Below, one piece after another: positions 55,173 to 64,000 of a stretch of DNA of 64,000 nucleotides (the first letter of the stretch is position 1; each line of letters opens with the position of its first letter). A program made the position numbers and the translations under genes. Below the pieces are notes generated by a model. It had not been told where the DNA came from and made no database searches. It worked only from the letters and a program-made list of their open reading frames with translations. Source of the stretch: Kalmusia sp. IMI 367209 (lineage: Eukaryota > Ascomycota > Dothideomycetes > Pleosporales > Didymosphaeriaceae); NCBI GenBank assembly GCA_027946365.1, contig JAPEUQ010000003.1, positions 2,728,001 to 2,792,000 on the forward strand, given 5' to 3'.

Positions 55173-55756
55173 TCAATGACGCAGTCGATGATGGACAGTT
55201 TGCTTATGCCTCTTTAGATTCGCCGTTCTCGTCGCAAGGTATTTGCACCCCTCTGTATCGCAAGGGAATCGCTTCCCTACATGCTTGGATTGTGTATAGC
55301 TCCAAAGCGATTTTCGATGCGTGAAGACCTGCCCGCAGGTCTTACCGGTGGAAACAACGGCTCGTTTGCTTGCATATTGCCTTGAAAGCGTCAGAACCTG
55401 AAGTAAGCATTGGAAAGATTCGAGGTACAATGCTGCCTCGAGAGCGAAAGAGGATGAACCATTCTAGGTCTCTGATGCATCGTTGTATTACGCTGGTTCG
55501 ACGTTTGCATTAACGGACGCAGGTGAGGGGCTGATTTGACTAGGTTTACTTACAAGGAATGTCGAGTTACGACAGATTAGGTTGCAGTAGAATCTTGCGG
55601 TAGAGAAGGACGCGTAATAGCCGAGTCGGTACATGGTGATGAGCTCTGCAACGTGCCAGAGGGTGTGCACTCAGAAGAGAAAGGGACAGCAAGCATATAC
55701 TGCGGCTTGGTATCGGGCAAAACATCTGGGATCGATTGTTTTAGGGAGGTCGTCAT
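55173..55756 (-). pseudogene. Decayed duplicate of the C2H2 zinc-finger gene
   Basis: The layout matches the intact neighbour: exon 1 is 55756-55554, again exactly 203 bp, followed by a GTAAGT donor, and exon 2 ends at 55173. Exon 1 keeps the pattern LAVPFSSECTPSGTLQSSSP but has a TAA stop at codon 60 (55577-55579). In exon 2 the first finger has lost its first cysteine (GKTCGQVFTHRKSLW) and a histidine is tyrosine; the second finger, CDTEGC then LKRHKQTVHH, is intact. The acceptor is weakened to CAAG. A short product from exon 2 alone cannot be excluded. Confidence 0.75.
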
Positions 55757-55939
55757 GATAAATGTTTGAGTTGCAGGTATTAGCTAATAATTGTTCTGTA
55801 TTTTAGTGGGTGAGTCTATACAAGCAGGTCCACGAGTCATGGACTAGATCCGGACGGCAACCAGGCCTCACTCCACTGAAATGACCGTTCGTCTTTATTG
55901 AACCATTCGTCCAGATCAGAAAAGCTGAACTCAGTAATT

Positions 55940-56290
55940 GGATGAGTGCGGAGTCTACGCTCCGCACACGCAGTTGCGGTAGTGTGTCAACAAGCTCCGT
56001 GGACTATCTGGAAATGCATGTATCGATAAGACAGAGTAGATGTGACGTTTAGCAGAGCTCACTCGCGACGCGAAAGATGATGCTTCGGTTAGTTGGGGGA
56101 CGCGCTCTACTTATGCGCGGGTAAGGCTGAGCGTGATGAGGTGGTCTCATCGTTGCCTTGGTAGTGCCTTGTTGCGTGGTGCAAGCTAAATGGCTAGAAA
56201 AGCGAGGCGCGCAAGGCACGATACGAAGTACCATTTGCCTTGCACATGCAAACGTGTTCGCATGACGTATCGTAGAATAACGAGCAACCA
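55940..56290. repeat. Duplicate of the zinc-finger 5' flank
   Basis: The second copy of the segment at 54155-54560, in the same orientation, upstream of the dead zinc-finger copy. Identity is patchy, indicating an old duplication. Confidence 0.65.
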
Positions 56291-56404
56291 AGCTTTATCT
56301 CAGCATATTAATCCTAGATTTCCTTTATGTTTGTCTACACATACACACAAGGTTGATAAGCCATGGATTATGGTGGAGTACGCGGGACAATTCTACATGA
56401 CTGT

Positions 56405-56630
56405 TCAGCCTTCAACCATTTCGTAGTTCTTCTCCATCTGGAACTTGGGCACGGTCTCTTCGGCCCGCTTGATTTTGTCGGTGAGCTGGATGAGGATGAG
56501 CCAAAGCTCACCTGCCATCTCGGCCAGGGGGTAGTTGGTCCATAGTGGAAGATATTTCAGCCGTATATTCACTTGCCGAGCGAGTTGGCATCGAGGACAC
56601 TACCCAGCAGCATGATGGGCTCTGAGCTTG
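56405..56630 (-). pseudogene. Relic of a conserved fungal gene (fragment)
   Basis: Minus-strand remains: LLGSVLDANSLGK, then two in-frame TGA codons, IY and HYGPTTP, and after a frame change LAEMAGELWLILIQLTDKIKRAEE, ending in a stop. The order resembles a conserved block of a large fungal protein family of unknown function (LGKWIYDW then AGELWLLLIQL) that I recall from mould genomes. In this fragment both tryptophan codons would be TGA. No flanking exons were found. Confidence 0.5.
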
Positions 56631-57675
56631 CAATTAAAAAAGCAGCATGTCTCTATAGCTTCTGCTACCGGAACGATCATGCCTCGTGCAATTTTACAAA
56701 ACATTAGGCTTTCTATGTTCTTCTTTCAGTGCATTCGGGAAGGACTAATTACACAATACCTCGTCGCTTCGCTCATTTTTTGAAACAACGAAAATTTGGA
56801 TATGATACCACACGTTGTGCAACCACTTGCGGACTTCCTCCGGCCCATCGACATGCAATCAACCGTTCTCTTCCTAAATCGTACCCCAAGTCTCACAATC
56901 CGGTCAATTCTCTTTGTGAGCCACCAGTAACGAACTTGCTATTTTTGGTGCAATAAACACTACCTGATGGCTTCGAATTCATGTAGGGCAACTACGCAGG
57001 TATTCAAGATAACTTCTCTTATGAAGGGAACCTGCATGAAAGGTCAGTTTAGGTATGGCCATTAATCTGCAGAGACCACTAGGCGGTACATTTCTGTTTG
57101 CCTTGGCGTAACTCTTGGGTGCGACATTTGCTTTGCCGTTGCGTGAGATGGACGTCGCCTTTTCCGGCGTCACAACAATCGCAGCCTCGCGTCCCTCGCC
57201 CTATCCCCATTCAGTTTACAAGACAGTAAATCCTCGCTACCGAGGGATTTAATCATGGATAGCGATACTTTACGAATTTACTTGGTTCGGAGGATTAGTT
57301 GCTCTCGGTCACTTCATAGGTTCATACACTAATGGTTTGCTTGCGTCAGGCTATGCGACCTCTGCATGCATATGCAAAAGCACTGCTGCATGACAACCAA
57401 CCAGATCGAATATAGACTATGTGGCTAACCAATTAGGTCCTTCTTGTGTAGGAGACTACGAGACCACACTGGACTATCAAGAACACTTTTACTATCATTC
57501 ATTCAATCGCAAGGTGGCACAGCAGCGCACCTGGCCGTGAGACCACCTCTTCCTTGTCCTAGAAGAAGATATAAACCCTTCGCTCTCGCCCTCTCCCTCG
57601 CCCTACATGCCTTCCTCTCCAGGGTCACAGAATACACTTCATTATTCTTCCATTTGAACATATATCCATCCAACT
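56631..57675. other. Intergenic; promoter of small gene at right
   Basis: No gene seen. TATAAA at 57570-57575 lies about 105 bp before the next start codon, in a CT-rich setting, and is a good core promoter. Confidence 0.5.
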
Positions 57676-58236
57676 ATGTCTTCCAAACAACAACAGTCCG
57701 GATTTCCCCCCGCAATAGGAGCGGCAACCTCACCCCACCACCCATCCATCATTCCATCCCGACAGACCCCACCCGCCAACACTACGTCGCACAGCATCAA
57801 CATCCCAGAGATCTACCGTACGCATAACTCTTCTCCCCTCCCCTCCACCACTCATATTCTCCAAGCACGAGCTGCCTGCGTATCATGCACCCAAGGGTAA
57901 CACAACGCATAATCCATACCTCAATCATGAACCCTTGCACCCCGCCCCAAACACCTCCTTCACCCTCCTACCCCTATTCTACCCCCGCATCTTACACCCA
58001 GGATAACGACACCATCCTCCACTGACTTGCACCCAGGCTCTTCAGTCCTCGCCCAAACACCCTGGACGCTTCCTCCAGGGACGTACTACCGCGCGGACGG
58101 AACCCCAGTCCAGCTCGCTGGACCTTCGTACCCATTCGTTCGCACAGATAACACCAGCATGGATTGCCATGCTGCGAAACCGAAGCCCAGCGAGGCTGAT
58201 GGGCAGCCGAGGGATGGTGGAAGGAAGGGGACGTGA
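57676..58236 (+). CDS. Small orphan protein, two exons
   Basis: Exons 57676-57817 and 58037-58236 with a 219-bp CT-rich intron give 113 residues. The frame joins NIPEIYR to SSVLAQTPWTLPPGTYYRADG. The first part is low in complexity (serine, proline, histidine), the second contains PPGTYYRADGTPVQL and a charged tail ending GGRKGT. No known family, signal peptide or membrane span. Promoter with TATA box at 57570, good splice sites and frame preservation support a real gene. Confidence 0.55.
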
Positions 58237-58808
58237 GGACTTTGTCAGTGTGAATAGTGAAGCCCACAAAGGTCCGGGTAGAGTGTGAGGAGGACGTAGC
58301 ATGAAAGCTTAATGGATAGAGAGAAGTGGCAGATCCAAGCATGGACGATTGAATGAAGTGGTATTTTTGCGTCGGTCGGGGTATACGAGATTATTTCCGT
58401 AGATTGACCGTCGCTCCTCATTAACTCCTCCCCTTCACATCATTGCAGATTCTCACTCCTCCATGCAAAGATAAAACGAAGACCACAGGCATTAATCCGC
58501 ACGCCTCCACCTCCTTGTCGATGCCATGCAAATACTGCCAAACATACCCGCAAGACCGGCAAATCCCGCTTAATTATTTGAACAAGAAAGAAAGAAAGTG
58601 ACCATTACCGACATTGCCATGCCCAGATTTTTGGCCTTTTGGAAGTAAACGCCATGTTGGAGAAAATGCAGTAAACATAACGTGCCGTGAAAGACAAGGG
58701 AAAGGGTTTCGCAATTGGAAATTCGTCGGTCATCGTGACATTGCACATCGTCCATCATTGTTCTCCCATAACTTCCATAGCCTCGGGGATAAGAATAGAA
58801 AAAATGGC
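58237..58808. other. Intergenic between convergent genes
   Basis: 3' flanks only; a short AAGAAAG repeat near 58583-58597. No gene seen. Confidence 0.55.
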
Positions 58809-60074
58809 CTACCACCATCCCGCAAAAGTGAGGAAGTCATCCACCATATTGACCCAGTCCTGGCCATTCAGTGTGCCCATCTGTCGCTTCTCCCACAGCA
58901 CCGCCACCTTCTTCGCTAGATAACTCGTGGCGTTTTCGCCTGCCTCTTGCGTCCCGTTGTTGCGTACGAGCTGGACCTTACCGCCGTTGTACTTCTCACT
59001 CAGGTCGATGCTGAAGCTCGCGTCTCCATCTGGCGGACTGTACTGCTCGACTACAAGGGCATATGCAGGCATACCGGGGACCAGAGCGACCTGTCCATTC
59101 GTACCTACGGTGTTGTGGCTTGTCCGGGGCTTGAATAACTTTCCCCTAACTGCGATCGTCACGAGACGTAGAAGTCCCGCACCATTGCCTAGCCGAATGA
59201 TCCAGTCTTGGAATGCCTCGTACATCATCTTGAACTCCAACTTGATAATCCATGTATTGTAGCTATAGAATATAGCGAGGGCTTCGGAGCGAATCTTCCT
59301 AGAAACAGAGGCAAGCGGATGTTGCATGCTATTGTTGAAAGTCGACAGGCAATATATGAGTGGGTATGGAAGGACGAGATCGGGGAGGCGGAGGTAGATC
59401 TGGTGGCGCAATTCGGGCGGTAGAGTGAGCAGTGTGGTGGGAAGATGAATGTTGGTCAATGGAGTATGCGAGGGTACGGGTGTAAGTGCAAGGCTTTCGA
59501 CGCCGGAGTCGTACTCTAGCTCGAAAGGTTCAATAACGGGCTCGTCCGGCAGGCTCGAGGAGGCAGTGTATGGCGACGATAGGAACCCTGACGCGCCACA
59601 GTCCATATACCGTGATGGTTCACTCTCAAAGATATCTGTAAAGACACCCTCGTCCACGTCCGCATCCGTATCCGGTTGTCCCAGTCCCAGCTTCGCAATC
59701 TTGGGCGGCAGTTCGTGCGTCGTGGGGGTGCTCGGAGACGGCAATTGGGTTGCAGAACGTTTCGAAGACATGCGGCCTACCATCTGGTGAGTGATGGGGC
59801 GCCCGCGATCCCCCTCGGCTGCATCGACGCCCTCCTCGTGCGGCGCTCCCGACTTAGCAGCGTCAGCTCCGCCGTCGCAGAGGCCGCAGCTGGGTGTCGA
59901 CTGCACGCTGGTGTCGAGGGCCTGCAACTTGGGTGAGTGCTGCTGCTTGTTCCCCTGGGCGACATTATCGGGCGGTGTCTGGCCTGTGACCGAGTATCGT
60001 CGTTGTAGGGCAGGCATAACGGCGGCGGCGGCGGTGTTGGTGCTTGGTGCAACGAGGAGGTGAGATGTCGGCAA
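58809..60074 (-). CDS. F-box-like (2EXR-type) hypothetical protein
   Basis: A single exon of 421 residues. The first 200 residues are disordered, with SSKRSATQLPSPSTPTTHELPP and many acidic patches. LTLPPELRHQIYLRLPDL (residues about 215-235) is the start of the F-box-like helix pair common in fungal hypotheticals, followed by ASVSRKIRSEALAIFYSYNTW, the typical continuation in which a natural end of the domain is a Phe-Tyr motif. The rest is a compact domain ending WVNMVDDFLTFAGWW. These proteins may be adaptors of ubiquitin ligases, but none is well characterised. A start at residue 20 is also possible. Confidence 0.75.
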   Translation of the reverse strand: MPTSHLLVAPSTNTAAAAVMPALQRRYSVTGQTPPDNVAQGNKQQHSPKLQALDTSVQSTPSCGLCDGGADAAKSGAPHEEGVDAAEGDRGRPITHQMVGRMSSKRSATQLPSPSTPTTHELPPKIAKLGLGQPDTDADVDEGVFTDIFESEPSRYMDCGASGFLSSPYTASSSLPDEPVIEPFELEYDSGVESLALTPVPSHTPLTNIHLPTTLLTLPPELRHQIYLRLPDLVLPYPLIYCLSTFNNSMQHPLASVSRKIRSEALAIFYSYNTWIIKLEFKMMYEAFQDWIIRLGNGAGLLRLVTIAVRGKLFKPRTSHNTVGTNGQVALVPGMPAYALVVEQYSPPDGDASFSIDLSEKYNGGKVQLVRNNGTQEAGENATSYLAKKVAVLWEKRQMGTLNGQDWVNMVDDFLTFAGWW

Positions 60075-61339
60075 TGGTTATTGAACGAGAACAGGCGAGT
60101 CGGCAGTGACTTTGTGGCACGCGTACGGTGCCAGCTTCACGCAAAATTTGCGCGGGTTTTTGATGCGTTGGCAGCCTGACACGGGGGGCAGTGGAGGACG
60201 CGTCCTGTCCCGTACGTATCGGAAGCGCTTGCGGGGTTGGACGCCAATCGCGACGTTGTTATCGATACCGATTACGCTGAAGATAGGCTATACACTATCC
60301 TGTGGACAGCGGAAGTGAAGGCAAGATAGCAAACGAACGTGAACTGAAGGCGGTCGTCTCTTGAGGCTGAGGAAATTTGCACGCGAGTCTGACAGTTGAA
60401 GTGAGAGGGCGGTGTTTCATGCGGCCAAGGGGAGCACGACATTCACGGCACCATCATCTGCACACCGCAAAAGGCCCGGGCCACCACAGGGGACAATCAA
60501 GCCTAGACTTCATGTCAATTTTGCCTTGGTTCCATCGAAGTACCGGTACCCTTCCTCCTACTTAGTCAGTGGGAGTCTTTTCCTTAAATCACAGCCTCTG
60601 CAGTCCAACACGCACACAGATGTGGTGAGCGTTCAAGCTGATGGCGCAATGCAGGACAGGATCAATCATTTTTACCATGCAGCAAGGCAGATCTCTGCCA
60701 GTCTTCTTATTATCTCACCGCAACCTTCTGCCATATGTGCGTTACCGCATAAGTGCATGCGCTGAGCCACGTTAATTTAAAGTACCGCGTTTCCTTCCTC
60801 CGCCTTGCACAAATAGAGCCTTATTCGTCGGTAGAGTATTCAATCTATTCAAACTGCCAATACGAAGAGAGGGCAGGTAGACTTCGAACAGCGGCTCGTT
60901 TGGGGTGAGGCGCATATCCCACGTGTCGGGTCGTCAAGGACACAACCGAGTGAAGCGGTGGAGACGTTTCGTCGATCGTCGACGTGCCCCTGGGTACTCC
61001 ACCTTCCATTTCCCACGTAGTTGTCATCACCCTAGACCTCTTCGACAGACCCTGCATGGAAAAGACACGGAACATGCGGAAAGTAGACGGTGTTTTTGTA
61101 CGAGCTACTGTTTCTGGACTATTTAGAGGTCAAACGACAAACGAGTGGAACAAGTACTTAGGCAAAAATACGAAACCCTTCCTGTGACTTCTGTTGAAGA
61201 ATGTCCACCAACGCCAAAACCTCACCTACCTAGTACGTAAGTATCAATTTGATCATCCCCGGAGCATACCTGTTGAATTGGTGCTCCCATCCAGCTCTTA
61301 CTATCCTCGGTATCCTCCCAATCCCTTAGCTTCGCTTAT
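60075..61339. other. Intergenic, no gene seen
   Basis: Promoter side of the F-box-like gene and 3' side of the acetyltransferase. Scattered short frames, none convincing. Confidence 0.55.
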
Positions 61340-62198
61340 CTATTTCTTCTCAATCGTCTTAGGCTCCCGGACCATGATATCTAAGGGTACGTTCTTCTCC
61401 GCACGATGCAGATATACCGTCCTCACCGTCTCAAAACCATACCTTCGGTAGATCGGTGGATTCTTCTCATTACTGCTCTCCAAGTACACGGGCACGCCGT
61501 CCTTGTCTGCCTGCTGCGTCACATGCCTGATTAGCTTCGACGCATGCTTCTTACCGCGACCTCTAAGTGACGTCCCAATGTAAACAAGGTACCAGCTAGA
61601 GTTGTCACGGGTACCGAGCGTGGCGTGTTTGGTGTCATGCAGTAAGGGTAGGAATTCGGTAAAGAAGCGCCGTTTGCCTTCGGGCGAGAGGCGGTATTGG
61701 AGGCGCCACATGCCGGATTTGAAGATGGTGAGCCAGTCGTCCATATTTGTGTCGGGCGGCATCCTGTGGTGGTCAGTGTCAGGGAGCATTAATTCTGGGC
61801 ATAGAGACGCACCAAAGAGCAACGGCCTCGAAGTCTCCGACAGTGGTGACTAAACCCTTCAGAATGTGAGCATACGTCACATACTCAAGAATCTCCACGT
61901 GCAGATCCCACTTCTCCTGCGCCGTCCAATGCGTGCGATCAGGTGTATCAAGGGGGTAGCGAACCACTTCATCCTCAGCAAAAGCTTCGGCTAGGCAAGC
62001 AGCCGCCTGCTTGTATTCTGCAGCTGTGACTTTACGAACGCCCTCGGGCAAGGGAGGTGTAGCAACATCAGCTGGCTGCAGCTGGAAGAGCCTCAGAAGG
62101 TTTAAAGTGGCACCAGTGACTTGGACGTTAGCAGGCTTCAACGATGGTTCCTTAGGCTCGACAAGAGCGACACTAAGGGGTCCGATGGTTTTCGCCAT
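61340..62198 (-). CDS. GNAT-family N-acetyltransferase
   Basis: Two exons (62198-61813, 61763-61340; 49-bp intron) give 269 residues. The N-terminal half includes AAEYKQAAACLAEAFAEDEVVRYPL, the opening helix of these enzymes. The C-terminal half has WYLVYIGTSLRGRGKKHASKLI; the segment GTSLRGRGKKHASKL is motif A (Q/R-x-x-G-x-G/A) that binds the pyrophosphate of acetyl-CoA. VPVYLESSNEKNPPIYRRYGFE is motif B. It is therefore a soluble acetyltransferase acting on a small amine or peptide, substrate unknown; relatives are frequent in moulds, often near secondary-metabolism genes. Confidence 0.9.
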
Positions 62199-63916
62199 GA
62201 TTGCGGTTTCGTATGGGGCCTTCTACTAGTATTGAGGTGGGATCTGCCGCTTCTCTTGATTATAGGGATGTTCGTTGTATACGCCAGCGTGAAGATGTCG
62301 TCGCTAGACGAGGCTCGGCTCAGACGTGGGATGAATAATTTTCACTCGAACCAGGTGATTCTAGATCAAGACCTTCAGTTCAAAGCCCACTGCTAGAACG
62401 CGATTAGTCTGATTGTAGATGCGGCAGCCAGATCAAGCAGGTTTCGTGGCTATCGATTGCCTGCTTATAGTATACCTTTTTTCGGCTGTCTGATCAATAT
62501 TTATGTTTCAGCGGGACGAGTACTATCTCCTGTATGAACTTTTGAGAGTTGCGATCTAGACACGGTTTCGACGCGAGCGGGAAACCGTAAGGAAGTGAAC
62601 GCTTGACGGACGTCAACCGACATCAATAGGCTGAAGTTTCTTAAGATGCCCGTGAGTGGGAGATGATGATGATATCGGATGGAAAGATCAAGCAACTTGC
62701 TTGATGTATGCGTGTGCTGCGCTGTCGATGTGTAACTGAGCGGGGAAGCAGTTGTGGGAGTAGATGTATGGCTGCGGGAACTGTCGGCGCTTGCTCTTTC
62801 TAGAAGAGGAGGCTTGTCACCAGACCAGTGATTGCCCTTTGTATCAGTCTTGGCTGGATCCTGTCCAGCGGGGAGCGGACAACGAAGGATTGTTGAGTAA
62901 GACCGGCTGCAGCGGAGAGCTCGTGCGTCGTGGGGGTGGAGATTGTGGCGGAGCTGGTTGGTGCAGTACGCTTGCCTGTGACGATAGAGCTGCACAAAGT
63001 CGTACCAAACAGTGTTTCTGGAAGAGTTGGGCGAAGTCCTGGGCCTTGTCACTTGATATACCTCCGCGTCTACCCTTGTCCCGAGGACGACGAACCCCAG
63101 ACTAAGGCGGACACCATCGATAACATGCCGAAGAACCCTACCCGTGATGGTTAGCTTGCTGGTCTTGCTGGCATGTCCCAGCTATCATTGAAACGGCCAA
63201 GTCTCACGGCATCGCGCCATAGTGGTTTGGCTTGCTCGTTTGGACATATCATAGCCCAGACAAGACACACGGATAGAGAGAGCCTCTGGAGCGGGCAACG
63301 GTGCCCGTAGCCAACAAAAGTGAAGCTCGCTGTGCAGGTGAGGCGTGTCGTTGGTTGGAGAAAGTGTGGGGTGCCGGGAATGGTTCGCCTGTGGTCGGCT
63401 GCACTTGCTATGCTGGGCTAGGTTGCTTTCCGATCAGCCACGCTTCCTAGCAATGCATCGTATCGTGAAGGCCAGAGCAAGACCATTTGCTATAAGCTCG
63501 GCGCCATTCCGTAGCAGGGCCAGCAGATTCATCGTTGTAACCAGATCATTTCCTATGAACAATTCCTTATGTCTATAGCTAGTACGAGCAGTACAAGTGC
63601 GGAGTTGATGACGAGGCCTCGCCACATTGTGCGTTTGCTATTGATAATGATAGGAGCATAGCAAAGACCATGGACGTACAATGACACGCCAGGCGTGGGG
63701 AACGGTCACTTGACCTATGTGTCTATTGAAATCGCCGAGTGGTATCTATGTTATCTACGGACCCGGTTATTGCGTTGCATGCCGGGAGCCGCATCCCTTC
63801 AACCCAATCAAATCGAAACCCCGCCCGTAAGCTCTCCGATCCTTATTAGCATGCACACCGCCATATTCAAGGTATTGCTGACCCTATCTTTGAATAGTTG
63901 TGTGCAACTGTCTGGT
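62199..63916. other. Intergenic, possible decayed paralogue fragment
   Basis: No complete gene seen. Around 62912-62985 the sequence resembles 59711-59770 inside the F-box-like gene: both contain TCGTGCGTCGTGGGGGTG, and the minus-strand translations share STPTTHEL after a KR-containing stretch. This may be a remnant of a related gene. Confidence 0.4.
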
Positions 63917-64000
63917 CTATAGCATTCGCCGGATCTCCTTCTCGCCCAAGTACTTCTCCAACCCGGAATCAAGGTGGTCCCACCACTCGTATAGCATGCT
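63917..64000 (-). CDS. C-terminal end of a gene leaving the right edge
   Basis: The minus strand at the right end is open for 27 codons and closes with a TAG at 63917-63919. The translation SMLYEWWDHLDSGLEKYLG followed by EKEIRRML has the composition of a real, helical protein end. The family cannot be told from so little. Confidence 0.5.
   Translation of the reverse strand, partial: SMLYEWWDHLDSGLEKYLGEKEIRRML

Noticed and set aside
62501..63052. Minus-strand frame of 183 codons near the right end
   Set aside because: Low-complexity Ser/Thr/His translation, no conserved motif; possibly overlaps a decayed duplicate but not a gene.

Overview
The window is nuclear DNA of a filamentous ascomycete (Pezizomycotina, probably a dothideomycete). 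Genes are interrupted by short GT-AG introns, mostly 46-105 bp, and lie on both strands with no operons. The protein families are typical of moulds: an AAA ATPase with an N-terminal fungal domain, an ankyrin-CorA fusion, a Zn2Cys6 regulator, a WSC protein, a Mep ammonium permease, an Asi-type RING ligase and a two-exon C2H2 factor. All assignments come from reading the translated sequence; no database search was possible.

Layout, left: 1-2855 is the 3' part of an AAA ATPase gene; 3863-7493 an ankyrin-repeat/CorA membrane protein; 8904-10578 a FucP-like sugar transporter with a clear TATA box; 11559-13421 a GMC oxidoreductase; 14619-15233 a small secreted, Kex2-processable, crystallin-like protein; 17031-18274 a decayed alpha/beta hydrolase; 18882-20587 a Mep2-type ammonium permease behind a promoter rich in GATAAG sites. 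Centre: a Zn2Cys6 regulator (21954-23365) diverges from an NAD-dependent epimerase-like SDR (23794-24693); then a mitochondrial acyl-CoA dehydrogenase (24831-26144), an orphan proline-rich protein (27403-28302), PEX12 (28626-30021) head-to-head with a PQ-loop transporter (30221-31207), and a MATE transporter (31879-33960).

33961-39343 is a 5.4-kb gene-free tract. Its left end holds a strongly diverged tandem array of about 136 bp period (34311-35232). To the right are two ubiquitin-system genes in the same orientation: an F-box/beta-propeller/UIM protein (39344-42823) and an Asi1/Asi3-like multi-pass RING ligase (43228-46101). A WSC-domain gene (47137-47687) follows, then a decayed FAD-linked oxidase (48709-50300), a ketopantoate-reductase-like protein (51505-52521), a tandem duplication of a C2H2 gene in which one copy is intact (53588-54154) and the other dead (55173-55756), a short gene relic (56405-56630), a small orphan gene (57676-58236), an F-box-like hypothetical (58809-60074), a GNAT acetyltransferase (61340-62198) and the end of a gene leaving the right edge (63917-64000).

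Two patterns stand out. Three otherwise well-preserved genes (Zn2Cys6, PEX12, WSC) each need removal of exactly one base to read through, and two of those bases lie in G runs, which looks like sequencing error as much as decay. Separately, three genes are real pseudogenes with several independent lesions. Housekeeping (PEX12, acyl-CoA dehydrogenase, ubiquitin ligases) and accessory genes (secreted protein, oxidases, duplicated zinc-finger genes, decayed repeats) alternate, as expected in a plastic chromosome region.
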